Shown in pieces: positions 15,501 to 23,081 of a stretch of 35,414 nucleotides of DNA. Location: positions 1 through 35,414 of the forward strand of contig JAEZCO010000063.1 in the NCBI GenBank assembly GCA_023433505.1. Direction: 5' to 3'. This stretch comes from Bacillota bacterium. Its GTDB lineage: Bacteria > Bacillota > Clostridia > Acetivibrionales > DTU013. The first letter of the stretch is position 1. The number at the start of each line of letters is the position of its first letter. The position numbers and the translations under genes were made by a program. The notes below the pieces were generated by a model that did no database searches, was not told the origin of the DNA, and saw only the letters and a list, made by a program, of their open reading frames with translations.

Positions 15501-16827
15501 CCATGGGACAGCGCCGGTTTTCGACTTTGGCAGTTGTATGTATCTGGACGGAACACGGCTAAAGATTTCGGATGCATCCGTCGACCCGGACGGCTTCAAT
15601 GTCCGGTCGAATATAAGCTATAAGGTTGACGGCAGTGAGTATGTCGGAATAAATTCAGGAGATACGGTCAATTTATTTTATGGCAGCGCATTCACTTTTA
15701 AGGTGACAACCGTCGATAACTGGGGAGCTGATGACACCGCCGTTTATACCATCATGGTTGTGAACGGCCTGGATATGGTTCCGGAGGTTATCCCCCAATC
15801 CGTCCCTGCCAGTGAGGATATTACCTTGAGGCTTACCACGAATCAGTACACTACGGGTGCAAGAACAGTGGTTTTTGGACAGAATCTGACCCTTCAGCTG
15901 AAATCCCAGACTGCAGCGCAAAAGGTTTGGGAGGTCCGGTATACAATTCCGGCTTCAAAAGCGGATACAGTCTATACCGCTCAATTTTATGCAGTCAGTG
16001 AAGGCGCGGTGGAACTGCGCAAAGATAAAAATTTTGAAGTGAGGACCCCTGTAAATCTGGTCCCGGACATGCCGGCCGAGGCCGTCAATAACGCCAATAT
16101 TACCATAAAGGCTGCCACATCCATATATGTAAACAATACGACGGTTCAATTGTATACAGGGACTATGTATCAGACCCCTGCTTTCAGTATGACCGGCGCG
16201 GTTAAGGGAGGTATAAAAAATTGGACGGTTGATTATACAGTCCCTGCCGGCATTCCAGTCGGCAATTATACGGCCAGGTTTACTTCAACCACACCCAACG
16301 GAAATACCCAGACAAAGGATGTGACCTTCCGGGTTGAAAGCCTGAAAATAACCGGTGTTACAATAAGCGGCTATTGGAATCACTGGCGCGGTCAGGTTGA
16401 TTTATTCGGGAAACAAATGTCAACAGAGCCCCACCGGTTTTTAAGCCTGGAAAAGGTGAAAATCGATGTTCGCACCACCGGCTATGCGGACAGGCTTGAA
16501 ATCCGGTTCAGTCCTGCGTTGGAATCCATGCAATTCACGGACAGCAACGGCAATAAATACGACTATTCCCAGGATTATGGGCTGCCGTATGTGAATTTTC
16601 CGGCTGCTTTCAACCTTGACAACGGATTGTTGGATAATCATTTGCTGTGGGAGTATACCCTGCCCCTTGCTCCATCTACGGTGGGATGGGACGACGTGCG
16701 CCAAAAGTCACAATACAGTATGACTATTACTGCATGGAAGGGTGACTTTTCGGTGACATATGTTGTCAGTGATATTGATATTACAGGAAATGTCTATGAT
16801 CTGACCTACATACAGCCAGTAGACTAG
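9571..16827 (+). CDS. Giant secreted multidomain protein (2418 aa), surface/adhesin candidate
   Basis: A signal peptide (residues 1-30, cleavage near VFAG) leads a very long extracellular protein built of beta-sandwich-like modules. Visible order: an N-terminal region (31-220, Tyr/Asn-rich); Ig/PKD-like modules; a module pair A1-B1 (about 555-665 and 665-800); a stretch of short repeats with the pattern of a beta-propeller (about 880-1165, e.g. ILPNGNIFVRI, VDANDNIYTF, IDPAGYVYYQ); a VWA-like segment near 1260-1340; a second pair A2-B2 (about 1468-1564 and 1564-1670); a carbohydrate-binding-like segment (about 1690-1830); PKD-like modules (1850-2065); two tandem Ig-like repeats (2069-2155 and 2156-2255); and an end domain with WNHWRGQ and ITGNVYDLTYIQ. 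A1/A2 share NR-L-L-DFS and the link VxxDxAP; B1/B2 share an RN motif and a D-NNG-F-D loop. There is no LPXTG, SLH or C-terminal helix, so attachment through the preceding SLH protein or the pilus is inferred. I know of no assigned function. Confidence 0.85.
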   Translation: MKTKKALRILLVAVLLLLPVFSLDNIVFAGQSIDYYKGLLPDNALYIPTGTPLVSANGYAFDDTYWKDPNYRVIVYGTTKDVSGNEGPLQSPLSNRLEYRYLGYDSVGNKFSNKWFKNDVDLGIENKDKHWVKNPWDLGLCTKNNYDISENSEIIKDINRIHDNESFYPNNGSTFMLYGHVQSYPTLLANGSFRMWHIENGNTYYQTFSIPHKTDKLDTPFKVSAEIVSANSTIGAAESTVDVQVKVTAKLQDDTYYTDAVQKAIHYTRDDIKKWDISITVENKSISTYVTLNPTGANTASNTFTIKLSRSQVADKERVTFTGTGRVTFQNDKYYRDSDPKIAQFTVIANSQPLPPGLSITAPAKVNVKEAYIVKVNPVVPQSESIKTVVLEARVNGGAYQPIPLSSYSASQQYNSVGTINYRATVTLTNNKTATATAATQVVDERSSDATAKIEQPNSGYEGYWYSVKNRNSFKFDGSTYNAQQASDLGVGSSDFEIQDNSQYPLESSLYHTRNYNSDTGFDIRYMQPGLYKNTIYAFPRNGTAVSDTRGIQIMRCPAIIASVDGTKKSNRKMTLDFSKTVAHPDYPLVSGKTYAMIEDTVTGEKVTCTNASNPDSTNIKTNALSGNKMDFLIKTAVDKTYKATIYVEDTRGNNDTKTITFTVAQDKAPIAKISTKSQELRNPDLSSKAEIFLQDDSCSEDGDYTTRTWEVAIDANNNGLFTDETYRAVTTLEGYQDLSGDGSQKKVRFLKTGVGKLDTRVKVKEVFGQPTIEAFVTAADRKENTATKTVEVINVAPVVDFKAFGNVKTTINLVVGSLSDTLQNTVQSLAASMQSQLIANKITPTINFIPQSFNAKQAIWNQNGGNPQNSGRSSFNGILNLNIKWQTGIGLNGNTISGNSPQLLILPNGNIFVRIDTHLYVYNKSGNLVSSLNIPMPEYSSNTVGNCVILSDGRIVVPYLEYSGNYKVILQIYNSSLVKINEVVLSNSTPSSSTIHVDANDNIYTFVQGPNNSHVVYFEVFNSNLTRITQRAFTCDYGVYDFVIDPAGYVYYQERYSQYGEGRLVKLDIYGNRIWEKNDCNDVLVFDEFENCIYIRLSSGNWSSEKKTLNKVDAATGQTLLRRTFSDYDYIGNASVDANYIYMSDAHHTIKKVLKSNFGDAGGVTGGDSPNKPVISNDGQVFSFSTLDDLTNISGGPAGFNQQIQSIDGTEAGCFAAAYGTDNTLYTLNCHVSRFGSRGQAIYENPMYVMAIGTGGTEQNIDNNLRKLRDYVPVNNTRDFTVAITETAFKDNSEANIAATANMLKSYNDNFFMIGNGSSLPDGQRILNYGTGGNLYWIDSNMWNPLGAITNSIVSAIAPVSSSKIYEYSYKKGDIINYDTFYSDYELDPSQYTWWRYYHTPKTDGIIANNGVWLGAPITQFWQNGTYTVQCIQADNTGVPSYNLQSNIAQMVIHIEDGTTPPTPTSYTPVGFIDLAGAQKQNRQLSLKLDYSSNNTYPVNASTINWTLAPISGIAASDIKYASLSAQSIDTLYRNPGRVRATVTFKDTQGNAGSATREFDIVADLAPTGTLQVTPVTYRNSAGTATINVKANVASADDYIDTLKYYITYDSDNNGSFDNNARTYLPQYDNLRDFTVDVNTGVGNYLIQVDVKEGLQEQTNYSLAPDAVDYMSTTLDWKDPNLWQIYYNGGSIVWDTTYQAWKITGEIFMYLKPEYAVKINPNNSYKMEVKVLRQNDAGKLFYWGGDRLDNNKSPLGGYGGTFDYTAAMGVLPAVGSWVTYGAAKAGPAATQYGWGNDCSYYRVGGLINYNLSNGQVTYVKDIKFLVPNVSKSVSLQAFSTVDNIAPAYDVKPEKDVYLVGEEIRFKAYDGSYLNGEASKGFFDTEKDPMTGFSVKYQQNKAVMPSQDIPSAYHNQTRTSLVNSLDRAGEYTIDINAYDDPKAGDARFDSFKRPSNTCTNKVTVHRRPVAALSFASSHGTAPVFDFGSCMYLDGTRLKISDASVDPDGFNVRSNISYKVDGSEYVGINSGDTVNLFYGSAFTFKVTTVDNWGADDTAVYTIMVVNGLDMVPEVIPQSVPASEDITLRLTTNQYTTGARTVVFGQNLTLQLKSQTAAQKVWEVRYTIPASKADTVYTAQFYAVSEGAVELRKDKNFEVRTPVNLVPDMPAEAVNNANITIKAATSIYVNNTTVQLYTGTMYQTPAFSMTGAVKGGIKNWTVDYTVPAGIPVGNYTARFTSTTPNGNTQTKDVTFRVESLKITGVTISGYWNHWRGQVDLFGKQMSTEPHRFLSLEKVKIDVRTTGYADRLEIRFSPALESMQFTDSNGNKYDYSQDYGLPYVNFPAAFNLDNGLLDNHLLWEYTLPLAPSTVGWDDVRQKSQYSMTITAWKGDFSVTYVVSDIDITGNVYDLTYIQPVD

Positions 16828-16876
16828 CATTGCTGCCAAAGGGTCAGGACAAACGCATGAATTAAATTAAAGGTGG

Positions 16877-16910
16877 AAAAAGATTGTCGAGGCAATCTTT
16901 TTTTCTTTTT
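16877..16910 (+). terminator. Rho-independent terminator after the giant gene
   Basis: The stem AAAAAGATTG/CAATCTTTTT surrounds a 6-nt loop and is followed by more T (a T4-C-T5 tract). It lies 50 bp after the stop and ends the surface-protein operon. Confidence 0.9.
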
Positions 16911-16971
16911 CATTAAAAACGGAATGGGTTTATTTCTAGTTATGTTTACTTTTCACAAGAACAGTTTCATA

Positions 16972-17044
16972 AAACGATAATAATCGATAGAATATAATAT
17001 TGAATAACAATAAATATTATTGACAGTGTTAGGAAACGATAATA
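16972..17044 (+). promoter_or_regulatory. Paired direct repeats AAACGATAATA, operator candidate
   Basis: The 11-mer AAACGATAATA occurs at 16972-16982 and again at 17034-17044, 62 bp apart, which is close to six helical turns. The second copy overlaps the spacer and the start of the -10 box. This is a good layout for repression by the operon's own DeoR protein with looping, but the regulator-site link is inference. Confidence 0.45.
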
Positions 17045-17048
17045 TAAT
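17020..17048 (+). promoter_or_regulatory. Consensus sigma-A promoter of the sugar operon
   Basis: TTGACA (17020-17025) and TATAAT (17043-17048) have perfect sequence and the ideal 17-bp spacing. Such a strong promoter normally needs repression, in agreement with the DeoR gene in the operon. Confidence 0.88.
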
Positions 17049-17120
17049 ATAGCAAACACGACTATATCAAAAGTATAAATCGTAATTTAACATAGAATTA
17101 TGATTTGCATGAGGGTGAAT

Positions 17121-18146
17121 ATGGATAAAAGCTGTATTAATGTTTGTCTCATAGGTGCTGGCAGAGCAGGAATGATTCATGCCATGAACTTTAAAACACG
17201 GATACCAAATGCAAAAATCGTGGCAGTAGTAGATCCGGTAAAGGAAGCAGCGTTGAATGCCTGTATGGAATTAGGAATATCGAAGTACTATCTGAGCTAT
17301 AAGGATGCTCTTAACGATGAAGAGATTAATGCGGTTATAGTAGTGACTCCGACTGCTTATCACAGGGAGGTTGTCGTAGCGGCGGCCAAAGCAGAAAAGC
17401 ACATATTATGTGAAAAGCCAATGGCAATGGATGAAAGTGAATGTGAGGATATGATAATTGCTGCAAAGGAGAATAAAGTAAAGCTGCAGATCGCATTCAT
17501 GCGAAGGTTTGATGAAAGCTTTTTGCAGGCGAAAGAGTTTGTCGCAAGTGGTGAAATCGGGGATGTAGTGCTGGTGAGGTCCAATACACGCGGGCCAAGT
17601 GTACCGCAAAAATGGATGTATGATATCGAAAAGAGCAACGGGCCTCTTGCAGAGGTAAATAGTCATGATATCGATACCCTGCGGTGGTTCACCGGAAGTG
17701 AATTCAAATCGGTCTATGCTATAGGGGGCAATTACAGATGTCCTGAGGCCAGAGAGGAATTTCCAGACTTTTATGATAATGTAATAATGAATGCATCCTT
17801 TATGAATGGAATGCAGGGGGCCATAGATGGTGCCCAAGGTGTTGCCTATGGTTATGACGCCAGAGTGGAGATACTTGGGACCAAAGGATGTATTTTTTTA
17901 GGTCAGGTTCATGAGGGAAGCATCCTTACCTGCAATAAGGAAAGAGGTATGGTAAGGCCTATAATGAATAGCTGGAGAAACCTTTTCCGGGATGCTTACC
18001 TGGCAGAGGATATCAGCTTTGCAAACTGCATTTTGAAGGATGAACAGCCTAAAGTAACCGGATTGGACGGGAAGATGGCTGTGAAGGTGGTAACAGCCGG
18101 GAATCTTTCGATAAAAGAAAAAAGAATCGTAGAATTGATATACTAA
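17121..18146 (+). CDS. Gfo/Idh/MocA family NAD(P)-dependent oxidoreductase
   Basis: Members oxidise or reduce sugars and cyclitols such as myo-inositol. The 341-aa protein has an N-terminal Rossmann domain with GAGRAG (residues 12-17), the catalytic lysine in CEKP (K99), and the second-domain motif EVNSHDID (H182, D185). The position that is usually Asp four residues before the His is Glu (E178). The ATG at 17121 is preferred because GAGGGTG precedes it; the ATG at 17100 has no binding site. It is the first gene of a ten-gene operon with rare-sugar enzymes, so an inositol-2-dehydrogenase-like or ketosugar reductase role is likely, with substrate unknown. Confidence 0.88.
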   Translation: MDKSCINVCLIGAGRAGMIHAMNFKTRIPNAKIVAVVDPVKEAALNACMELGISKYYLSYKDALNDEEINAVIVVTPTAYHREVVVAAAKAEKHILCEKPMAMDESECEDMIIAAKENKVKLQIAFMRRFDESFLQAKEFVASGEIGDVVLVRSNTRGPSVPQKWMYDIEKSNGPLAEVNSHDIDTLRWFTGSEFKSVYAIGGNYRCPEAREEFPDFYDNVIMNASFMNGMQGAIDGAQGVAYGYDARVEILGTKGCIFLGQVHEGSILTCNKERGMVRPIMNSWRNLFRDAYLAEDISFANCILKDEQPKVTGLDGKMAVKVVTAGNLSIKEKRIVELIY

Positions 18147-18158
18147 AGGAGGCTTCTT

Positions 18159-19202
18159 ATGCTGGCTGCAAGATTATACGGGATAAAGGATATTCGAATA
18201 GAGGAAGTCAAAATACCCAATATAAATGATAATGAAGTGCTTTTAAAGGTTAAAAGTGCAGCGATTTGCGGCACAGATATCAGGATGTTCAACAATGGTT
18301 TAGCCGGGGTTGACGCTGATCATCCCAGGATACTTGGACATGAACTGAGCGGAGTGATTGCTTCAACAGGTCGGAACGTAAACAAATATAGAAATGGTAT
18401 GAAGGTTGCGGTAGCACCCAATATGGGTTGCGGCTTATGTGAGCAGTGCATCGGCGGAAATACCCATCTCTGTGGTGAATACAGGGCATTAGGGATTAAT
18501 GAGGACGGCGGATTTGCCGAGTATGTCAGAATACCTGAAGCAGCGGTCAGACAAGGGAATATCATCCAGCTTGATGATACTGTTTCCTTTGATGAAGCTG
18601 CAATAAATGAGCCGTTTTCATGTGTGTATAACGGTTTTCTGCAATGTGCTGTAAAACCGGGTAACAGCGTCCTGATCATAGGGGCGGGTCCTATTGGAAT
18701 ACTTCACGCAAAGCTTTCTAAAATGGCTGGAGCAGCAAAGGTAATTATCAATGACCTGTCTCCGGAAAGACTGAGTATTTGTAAAAAAATTGACAACTCA
18801 TTTATTATAATCGAAAGTGGAAACCTGAAAGAAGAAATCATGAAGCTGACCAGGGGAAGAGGCTTGGACGTATGTATAACAGCTTGTCCGGCACCGCAGG
18901 CACAAGCGGACGCACTGGAATTAATGGCAATTGGCGGAAGAATTAATTTCTTTGGAGGATTGCCCAAAGATAAGGAAAATGTTACGATCAATACCAACCT
19001 GATACATTATAAGCAATTGGTATTGACAGGTAGCACAAGAGCAGCCATAACACATTTTAGGCAGACGCTTGAATTTATATCCTATGGGGTCGTACGTGTG
19101 AAGGAGCTCATATCACAAAGGCATACACTGGATAAAATCAAAGAGGGTTTTGAAATGGCAGGCAGTGGCAGTGGTTTAAAAAACATAATCTTTTTTGAAT
19201 GA
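18159..19202 (+). CDS. Zinc-dependent medium-chain dehydrogenase (sorbitol/threonine dehydrogenase-like)
   Basis: The 347-aa protein would oxidise a secondary alcohol of a polyol or sugar with NAD(P). Catalytic zinc ligands are C37, H61 and E62 (GHE); the structural zinc site is complete (C91, C94, C97, C105). The nucleotide-binding motif GAGPIG lies near residue 174. An ideal AAAGGAGG precedes the ATG, 12 bp after the previous gene. Its place between a Gfo/Idh/MocA enzyme and a ketose epimerase suggests that it produces a ketose or keto-acid intermediate. Substrate is not predictable. Confidence 0.9.
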   Translation: MLAARLYGIKDIRIEEVKIPNINDNEVLLKVKSAAICGTDIRMFNNGLAGVDADHPRILGHELSGVIASTGRNVNKYRNGMKVAVAPNMGCGLCEQCIGGNTHLCGEYRALGINEDGGFAEYVRIPEAAVRQGNIIQLDDTVSFDEAAINEPFSCVYNGFLQCAVKPGNSVLIIGAGPIGILHAKLSKMAGAAKVIINDLSPERLSICKKIDNSFIIIESGNLKEEIMKLTRGRGLDVCITACPAPQAQADALELMAIGGRINFFGGLPKDKENVTINTNLIHYKQLVLTGSTRAAITHFRQTLEFISYGVVRVKELISQRHTLDKIKEGFEMAGSGSGLKNIIFFE

Positions 19203-19238
19203 TGTTAAAATAAGGCGGATAAGGCGGGAGGGTTTTCA

Positions 19239-20108
19239 ATGAACAAGGTAGGTATTTATTTTGCGTACTGGACGAGAGAATGGAAGGCGGATTACATTTA
19301 TTATATAAATAAAGTATCTGCCCTGGGGTTTGATGTTTTGGAACTGGCAACAGCCCATTTGCTTGATTTGCCAAGAAGCGATTTGGATACTCTTAAGAAG
19401 GCCTCAAGTGAAGCGGGCATTGAGTTAACCTATTGTGTAGGGTTCACCGGGGATAAAGATATGGCCTCCGAGGATTCCGGCACCAGAAGAAATGGCATCG
19501 AGTACGCAAAGAAAACCTTGGAAGTGATTCATTATTTGGATGGAAAGATCTTTGGAGGGATTAACTATTCGGCATGGCCTGGAATTCTAAATGAAGGAAT
19601 CCTTGATAAAAGACCTTATCTGGAGCGAAGTATTCAAAGTATGAAGGAAGTGATGAAGACTGCAGACGGATATGGTATCACTTACTGTATAGAGGTGGTT
19701 AACAGATTCGAACAGTTCCTTGTAAATACCGCCGCTGAGGGGGTTTGTTTTGTAAATGAGGTAGGAAGTTCAAATATAAAGCTGCTTCTGGATACGTTCC
19801 ATATGAACATAGAGGAAGATTATATTGACAAAGCAATTATAGCGGCCGGAGACAAGCTGGGACATCTGCATATAGGTGAATGCAATAGAAAGACTCCCGG
19901 GAGGGGACATATGCCATGGGATGAAATAATGAAAGCTCTTGAAAAAATTAACTATCGGGGGAGAATTGTAATGGAGCCCTTTACAAAAATGGGTGGGGAA
20001 GTGGGACGGGACATCAAGGTATGGCGTGATTTAAGCGATAACGCAGGAGAGGCAAGACTTGACGAAGAGGCAAAAGCTGCATTGGAATTCATCCGGGGCA
20101 AGTTATGA
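19239..20108 (+). CDS. D-psicose/D-tagatose 3-epimerase family protein
   Basis: These TIM-barrel enzymes interconvert ketohexoses at C-3 using a divalent metal. The 289-aa protein has all expected active-site residues: metal ligands E152 (in EVVNRFEQ), D185 (LLDTFHMNIEE), H211 (GHLHIGECNR) and E246 (MEPF), plus H188 and R217. The size and the N-terminal pattern NKVGIYFAYW-EW match the psicose 3-epimerase of Agrobacterium as I remember it. GGGAGGG precedes the ATG. With an adjacent kinase and isomerase it probably works on a free ketose or ketose derivative made by the upstream dehydrogenases. Confidence 0.9.
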   Translation: MNKVGIYFAYWTREWKADYIYYINKVSALGFDVLELATAHLLDLPRSDLDTLKKASSEAGIELTYCVGFTGDKDMASEDSGTRRNGIEYAKKTLEVIHYLDGKIFGGINYSAWPGILNEGILDKRPYLERSIQSMKEVMKTADGYGITYCIEVVNRFEQFLVNTAAEGVCFVNEVGSSNIKLLLDTFHMNIEEDYIDKAIIAAGDKLGHLHIGECNRKTPGRGHMPWDEIMKALEKINYRGRIVMEPFTKMGGEVGRDIKVWRDLSDNAGEARLDEEAKAALEFIRGKL

Positions 20109-20126
20109 AAATTTGGAGGTGTCGTG

Positions 20127-21545
20127 ATGAAAAAAATCAAGGTCGGATTATTGACCATTTCGGATGGAAGGGAATATATACATAATGATTTGCTGCCTTT
20201 AAACCGGCGTTATCAGAACGAAATCAAACAGGCGCTTGAAGCGACAGAAGCTGTTGAGGTTGTAGAAGGTGAAGAAATTATCGGGAATAATCCAGCCGCT
20301 AAAAAAGAAGCGCAAAGACTTAAAGCGGCGGGGGTTGAATTGACGGTTTTCAATTATGCAATCTGGTGTTATCCTCAATTTACTGCCGTAGCCTGCAACT
20401 TTGCGCCCGGACCCTATTTGCTTTTCTGTAATCTCCATCCTTCGGAATGCGGGATGGTTGGAATGCTGGCAGCAGCGGGAACACTTGACCAGTTGGGTAT
20501 TCCCCATGAGCGCATTTGGGGGTCCATACACGATGAAGCTGTGCTTGGAAGGGTTATGACATTTATAAGGGCTGCATCAGCCATAAGCAGGCTAAAAGGC
20601 CAAACCTTCGGTAATTTTGGCGGACGTCCTCTGGGAATGTATACTGCAGTAAGCAACCTGGAACAGTGGCAGAAAATCTTCGGTATCGATGTTGAAAACA
20701 TTGAGCAGGAGGAAATTGTACGTTATGGTGGTAAGGCGGAGGATTCAAAAGTAGAGAATGCGTTAAAGTGGCTTGAAAAAAATGTCGGTGTAATCGGATA
20801 TGATGGTGAAGGACTCACTCCCGAGAAGCTCAAGCTGCAGATCCGTTCCTATTATGGACTCAGACAGCTGATTTCAGAGCGTAATCTGGACTTTATAGGA
20901 ATAAAGGCACATGGCGATTTGACAGAAACCTATGTTACAATGGATATTGCAGAAGCCTTTCTAAACGACCCCTATGATTGGGACGGCCCTCACGAACCCA
21001 TTGTCGCTTCAACGGAGGCGGACATGGACGGTGCCCTTACAATGCAGATATTCAAGCATATTTCAGGCGCTCCGGTGCTGTTTGCGGATGTAAGGCATTA
21101 TGACAATGAAGATAATGTATGGTATTTCTCAAACTCCGGCACCCATGCGACATTTTTTGCAGGAAAATCCTATAACCCTATAGAAAATTTAAGGGACGTG
21201 ACTTTTTATCCGGAGCATAACTACTATCCGGCTGGCGGAGCCAGTGTCCATCATTTTGCAGCGCCGGGAGAGGTGACCTTGGCCAGACTTACCCGTATTG
21301 ATGGAAAGTACAGGCTTGCTTTAGTGCCGGCCGAATTAGTGGAGTTTCCCAAGGAGATTGCCTTAAAGAAGGGGTCAACCACTACTCCCGAATGGCCTGT
21401 TGCATTTGCAAGACTAAAGGTAAGTGCTGATGAATTTCTTTCCTCTTTCCCCTGCAATCATATACATGGCGTGTATGGGAACTATATTGGGGAATGGCTT
21501 ATTATTGCCAGACTTTTGGGCATTGAGGCTAAGGTATTCGCGTGA
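20127..21545 (+). CDS. L-fucose/L-arabinose isomerase family protein
   Basis: The 472-aa protein has the shape of fucose-isomerase-like proteins: an N-terminal part with GNNPAAKKEAQRLKAAG, a central NFGGRPLGMY segment, an acidic stretch (STEADMDGALTMQIF) and a C-terminal metal-site-like end (GGASVHHFA, HGVYGNYIGEW). Such proteins isomerise aldoses to ketoses, or are uncharacterised relatives. ATG at 20127 is chosen over GTG at 20124 because it lies six bases from GGAGGT. In this operon it could supply or remove the ketose used by the 3-epimerase. Exact substrate is unknown. Confidence 0.82.
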   Translation: MKKIKVGLLTISDGREYIHNDLLPLNRRYQNEIKQALEATEAVEVVEGEEIIGNNPAAKKEAQRLKAAGVELTVFNYAIWCYPQFTAVACNFAPGPYLLFCNLHPSECGMVGMLAAAGTLDQLGIPHERIWGSIHDEAVLGRVMTFIRAASAISRLKGQTFGNFGGRPLGMYTAVSNLEQWQKIFGIDVENIEQEEIVRYGGKAEDSKVENALKWLEKNVGVIGYDGEGLTPEKLKLQIRSYYGLRQLISERNLDFIGIKAHGDLTETYVTMDIAEAFLNDPYDWDGPHEPIVASTEADMDGALTMQIFKHISGAPVLFADVRHYDNEDNVWYFSNSGTHATFFAGKSYNPIENLRDVTFYPEHNYYPAGGASVHHFAAPGEVTLARLTRIDGKYRLALVPAELVEFPKEIALKKGSTTTPEWPVAFARLKVSADEFLSSFPCNHIHGVYGNYIGEWLIIARLLGIEAKVFA

Positions 21546-21554
21546 GGTGACAAG

Positions 21555-23081
21555 TTGGAAAAGCATATTATTGGAATTGATATAGGTACCCAGGGTACAA
21601 AAACCTCCCTGTTTACACTGGAGGGAAGGATTGTTGCAGAAAGCATTGAAGCATCAAGACTGATTAGCCCGGGCCCGGGTGTGGTGGAACAGGATACCGA
21701 CGACATTTATTTTTCCGTATTGAATACCATAAAAGCTACAATTCAAAAATCCGGCGTTTCACCTAATACTGTATCTGCTATAGGCATGGATGGCCAAATG
21801 GCTGGAATTCTGGGGATAGATGGGGACTGGAATGCCTTAACGCCTTATGATTCCTGGCTGGATACCAGATGCGGAAAATATATAGATATCATCCGGCAGG
21901 AAGCGGAAGAGGAAGTAATTCAAACAACGGGATGTCCTGTGACCTATGCACACGGGCCAAAGGTTCTTTGGTGGAAACATGAGAGGCCGGAGATCTATTC
22001 CAGGATAAAAAAGTTTATCCAGCCTACTGCATATGTGGCAGGAAGGTTAACGGGTCTAAAGGCGGAGCAGGCTTACATCGACTATACTCATCTGCATTTT
22101 TCCGGTTTCGGTGATATTCTGAACCAAAGATGGTCGGATGATTTACTGGAGTTATTTTCTGTCCAAAAGGATAAGCTGCCTGACATTGTTGAACCTTGGA
22201 AGGTTGTAGGAAGTCTTACGGCGGATGCGGCGTCAAAAAGCGGATTGATAAGCGGGATACCGGTAGTAGCAGGCTGCGGAGACCAGGCTGCAACTTCTCT
22301 TGGCGCAGGAGTAACCAGCAGCGGAACTATATTTGATGTATCAGGAACTGCATCCGTATTTTCCTGTTGTGTGGATAAATACAACCCGGATATAAAAAAT
22401 AAGACACTTGTTTTTCCCCGCTCCATCTTACCTGACCTTTGGATACCGCTTGCCTATATCGGCGGCGGCGGATTATGCCTGAAATGGTTTAGGGATCAGC
22501 TCACCTGGAAAGGAAATCAACCTCCATTCAGTGAGCTTGACGAAGAAGCTGCAAAGGTGCTGCCGGGAAGCGAGGGACTCTTTTTTATCCCTCATTTTGG
22601 AGGGAGGACCTGTCCTAACAATCCTGTTGTAAGAGGAAGCTGGATCGGTCTGAATTGGGTTCACTCCAGAAGCCATATGTATAGATCGGTTATGGAATCC
22701 ATTGCATATGAATACAGTTTATACTTCAAAATCATAAAAGAACTGGCAGAAGAACAGAAGTTTTCAAGCGTTACAGCAATTGGCGGCGGTTCAAAAAGCA
22801 GCATTTTCAATTCTATCAAGGCTGACGTTCTGGGCATACCCTATAACACATTGGAAAGAGGCGATACCGCTACTTTGGGGAGTGCTGTTGTTGCCGGATA
22901 CGGAGTAAAGATATATGATAACATTAAAACTGCTGTTGATGGTATGGTCAGCAGGCAAAATGAAATACTGCCGGATATGAAAATACACGGGTCCTATAAA
23001 AGGAATGCGGAGATATATAATGACTTGATCAAATCTTTGGAAGGCGCTTATAGAAGGGTAGGGGAAGCTGTAAATGAATAA
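21555..23081 (+). CDS. FGGY carbohydrate kinase, xylulokinase-like
   Basis: FGGY kinases phosphorylate ketoses with ATP. The 508-aa protein has the N-terminal phosphate-binding motif GIDIGTQGTKTS, GMDGQMAG (xylulokinase-like SGQMHG position), the GCGDQAATSLGAG motif with the probable catalytic base D243, and C-terminal AIGGGSKS. The length is typical. PYDSWLDTR replaces the LWxD pattern of true xylulokinases, so the substrate may be another ketose. The TTG start follows GAGGTGA. It ends by overlapping the DeoR gene by 8 nt. Confidence 0.88.
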   Translation: MEKHIIGIDIGTQGTKTSLFTLEGRIVAESIEASRLISPGPGVVEQDTDDIYFSVLNTIKATIQKSGVSPNTVSAIGMDGQMAGILGIDGDWNALTPYDSWLDTRCGKYIDIIRQEAEEEVIQTTGCPVTYAHGPKVLWWKHERPEIYSRIKKFIQPTAYVAGRLTGLKAEQAYIDYTHLHFSGFGDILNQRWSDDLLELFSVQKDKLPDIVEPWKVVGSLTADAASKSGLISGIPVVAGCGDQAATSLGAGVTSSGTIFDVSGTASVFSCCVDKYNPDIKNKTLVFPRSILPDLWIPLAYIGGGGLCLKWFRDQLTWKGNQPPFSELDEEAAKVLPGSEGLFFIPHFGGRTCPNNPVVRGSWIGLNWVHSRSHMYRSVMESIAYEYSLYFKIIKELAEEQKFSSVTAIGGGSKSSIFNSIKADVLGIPYNTLERGDTATLGSAVVAGYGVKIYDNIKTAVDGMVSRQNEILPDMKIHGSYKRNAEIYNDLIKSLEGAYRRVGEAVNE

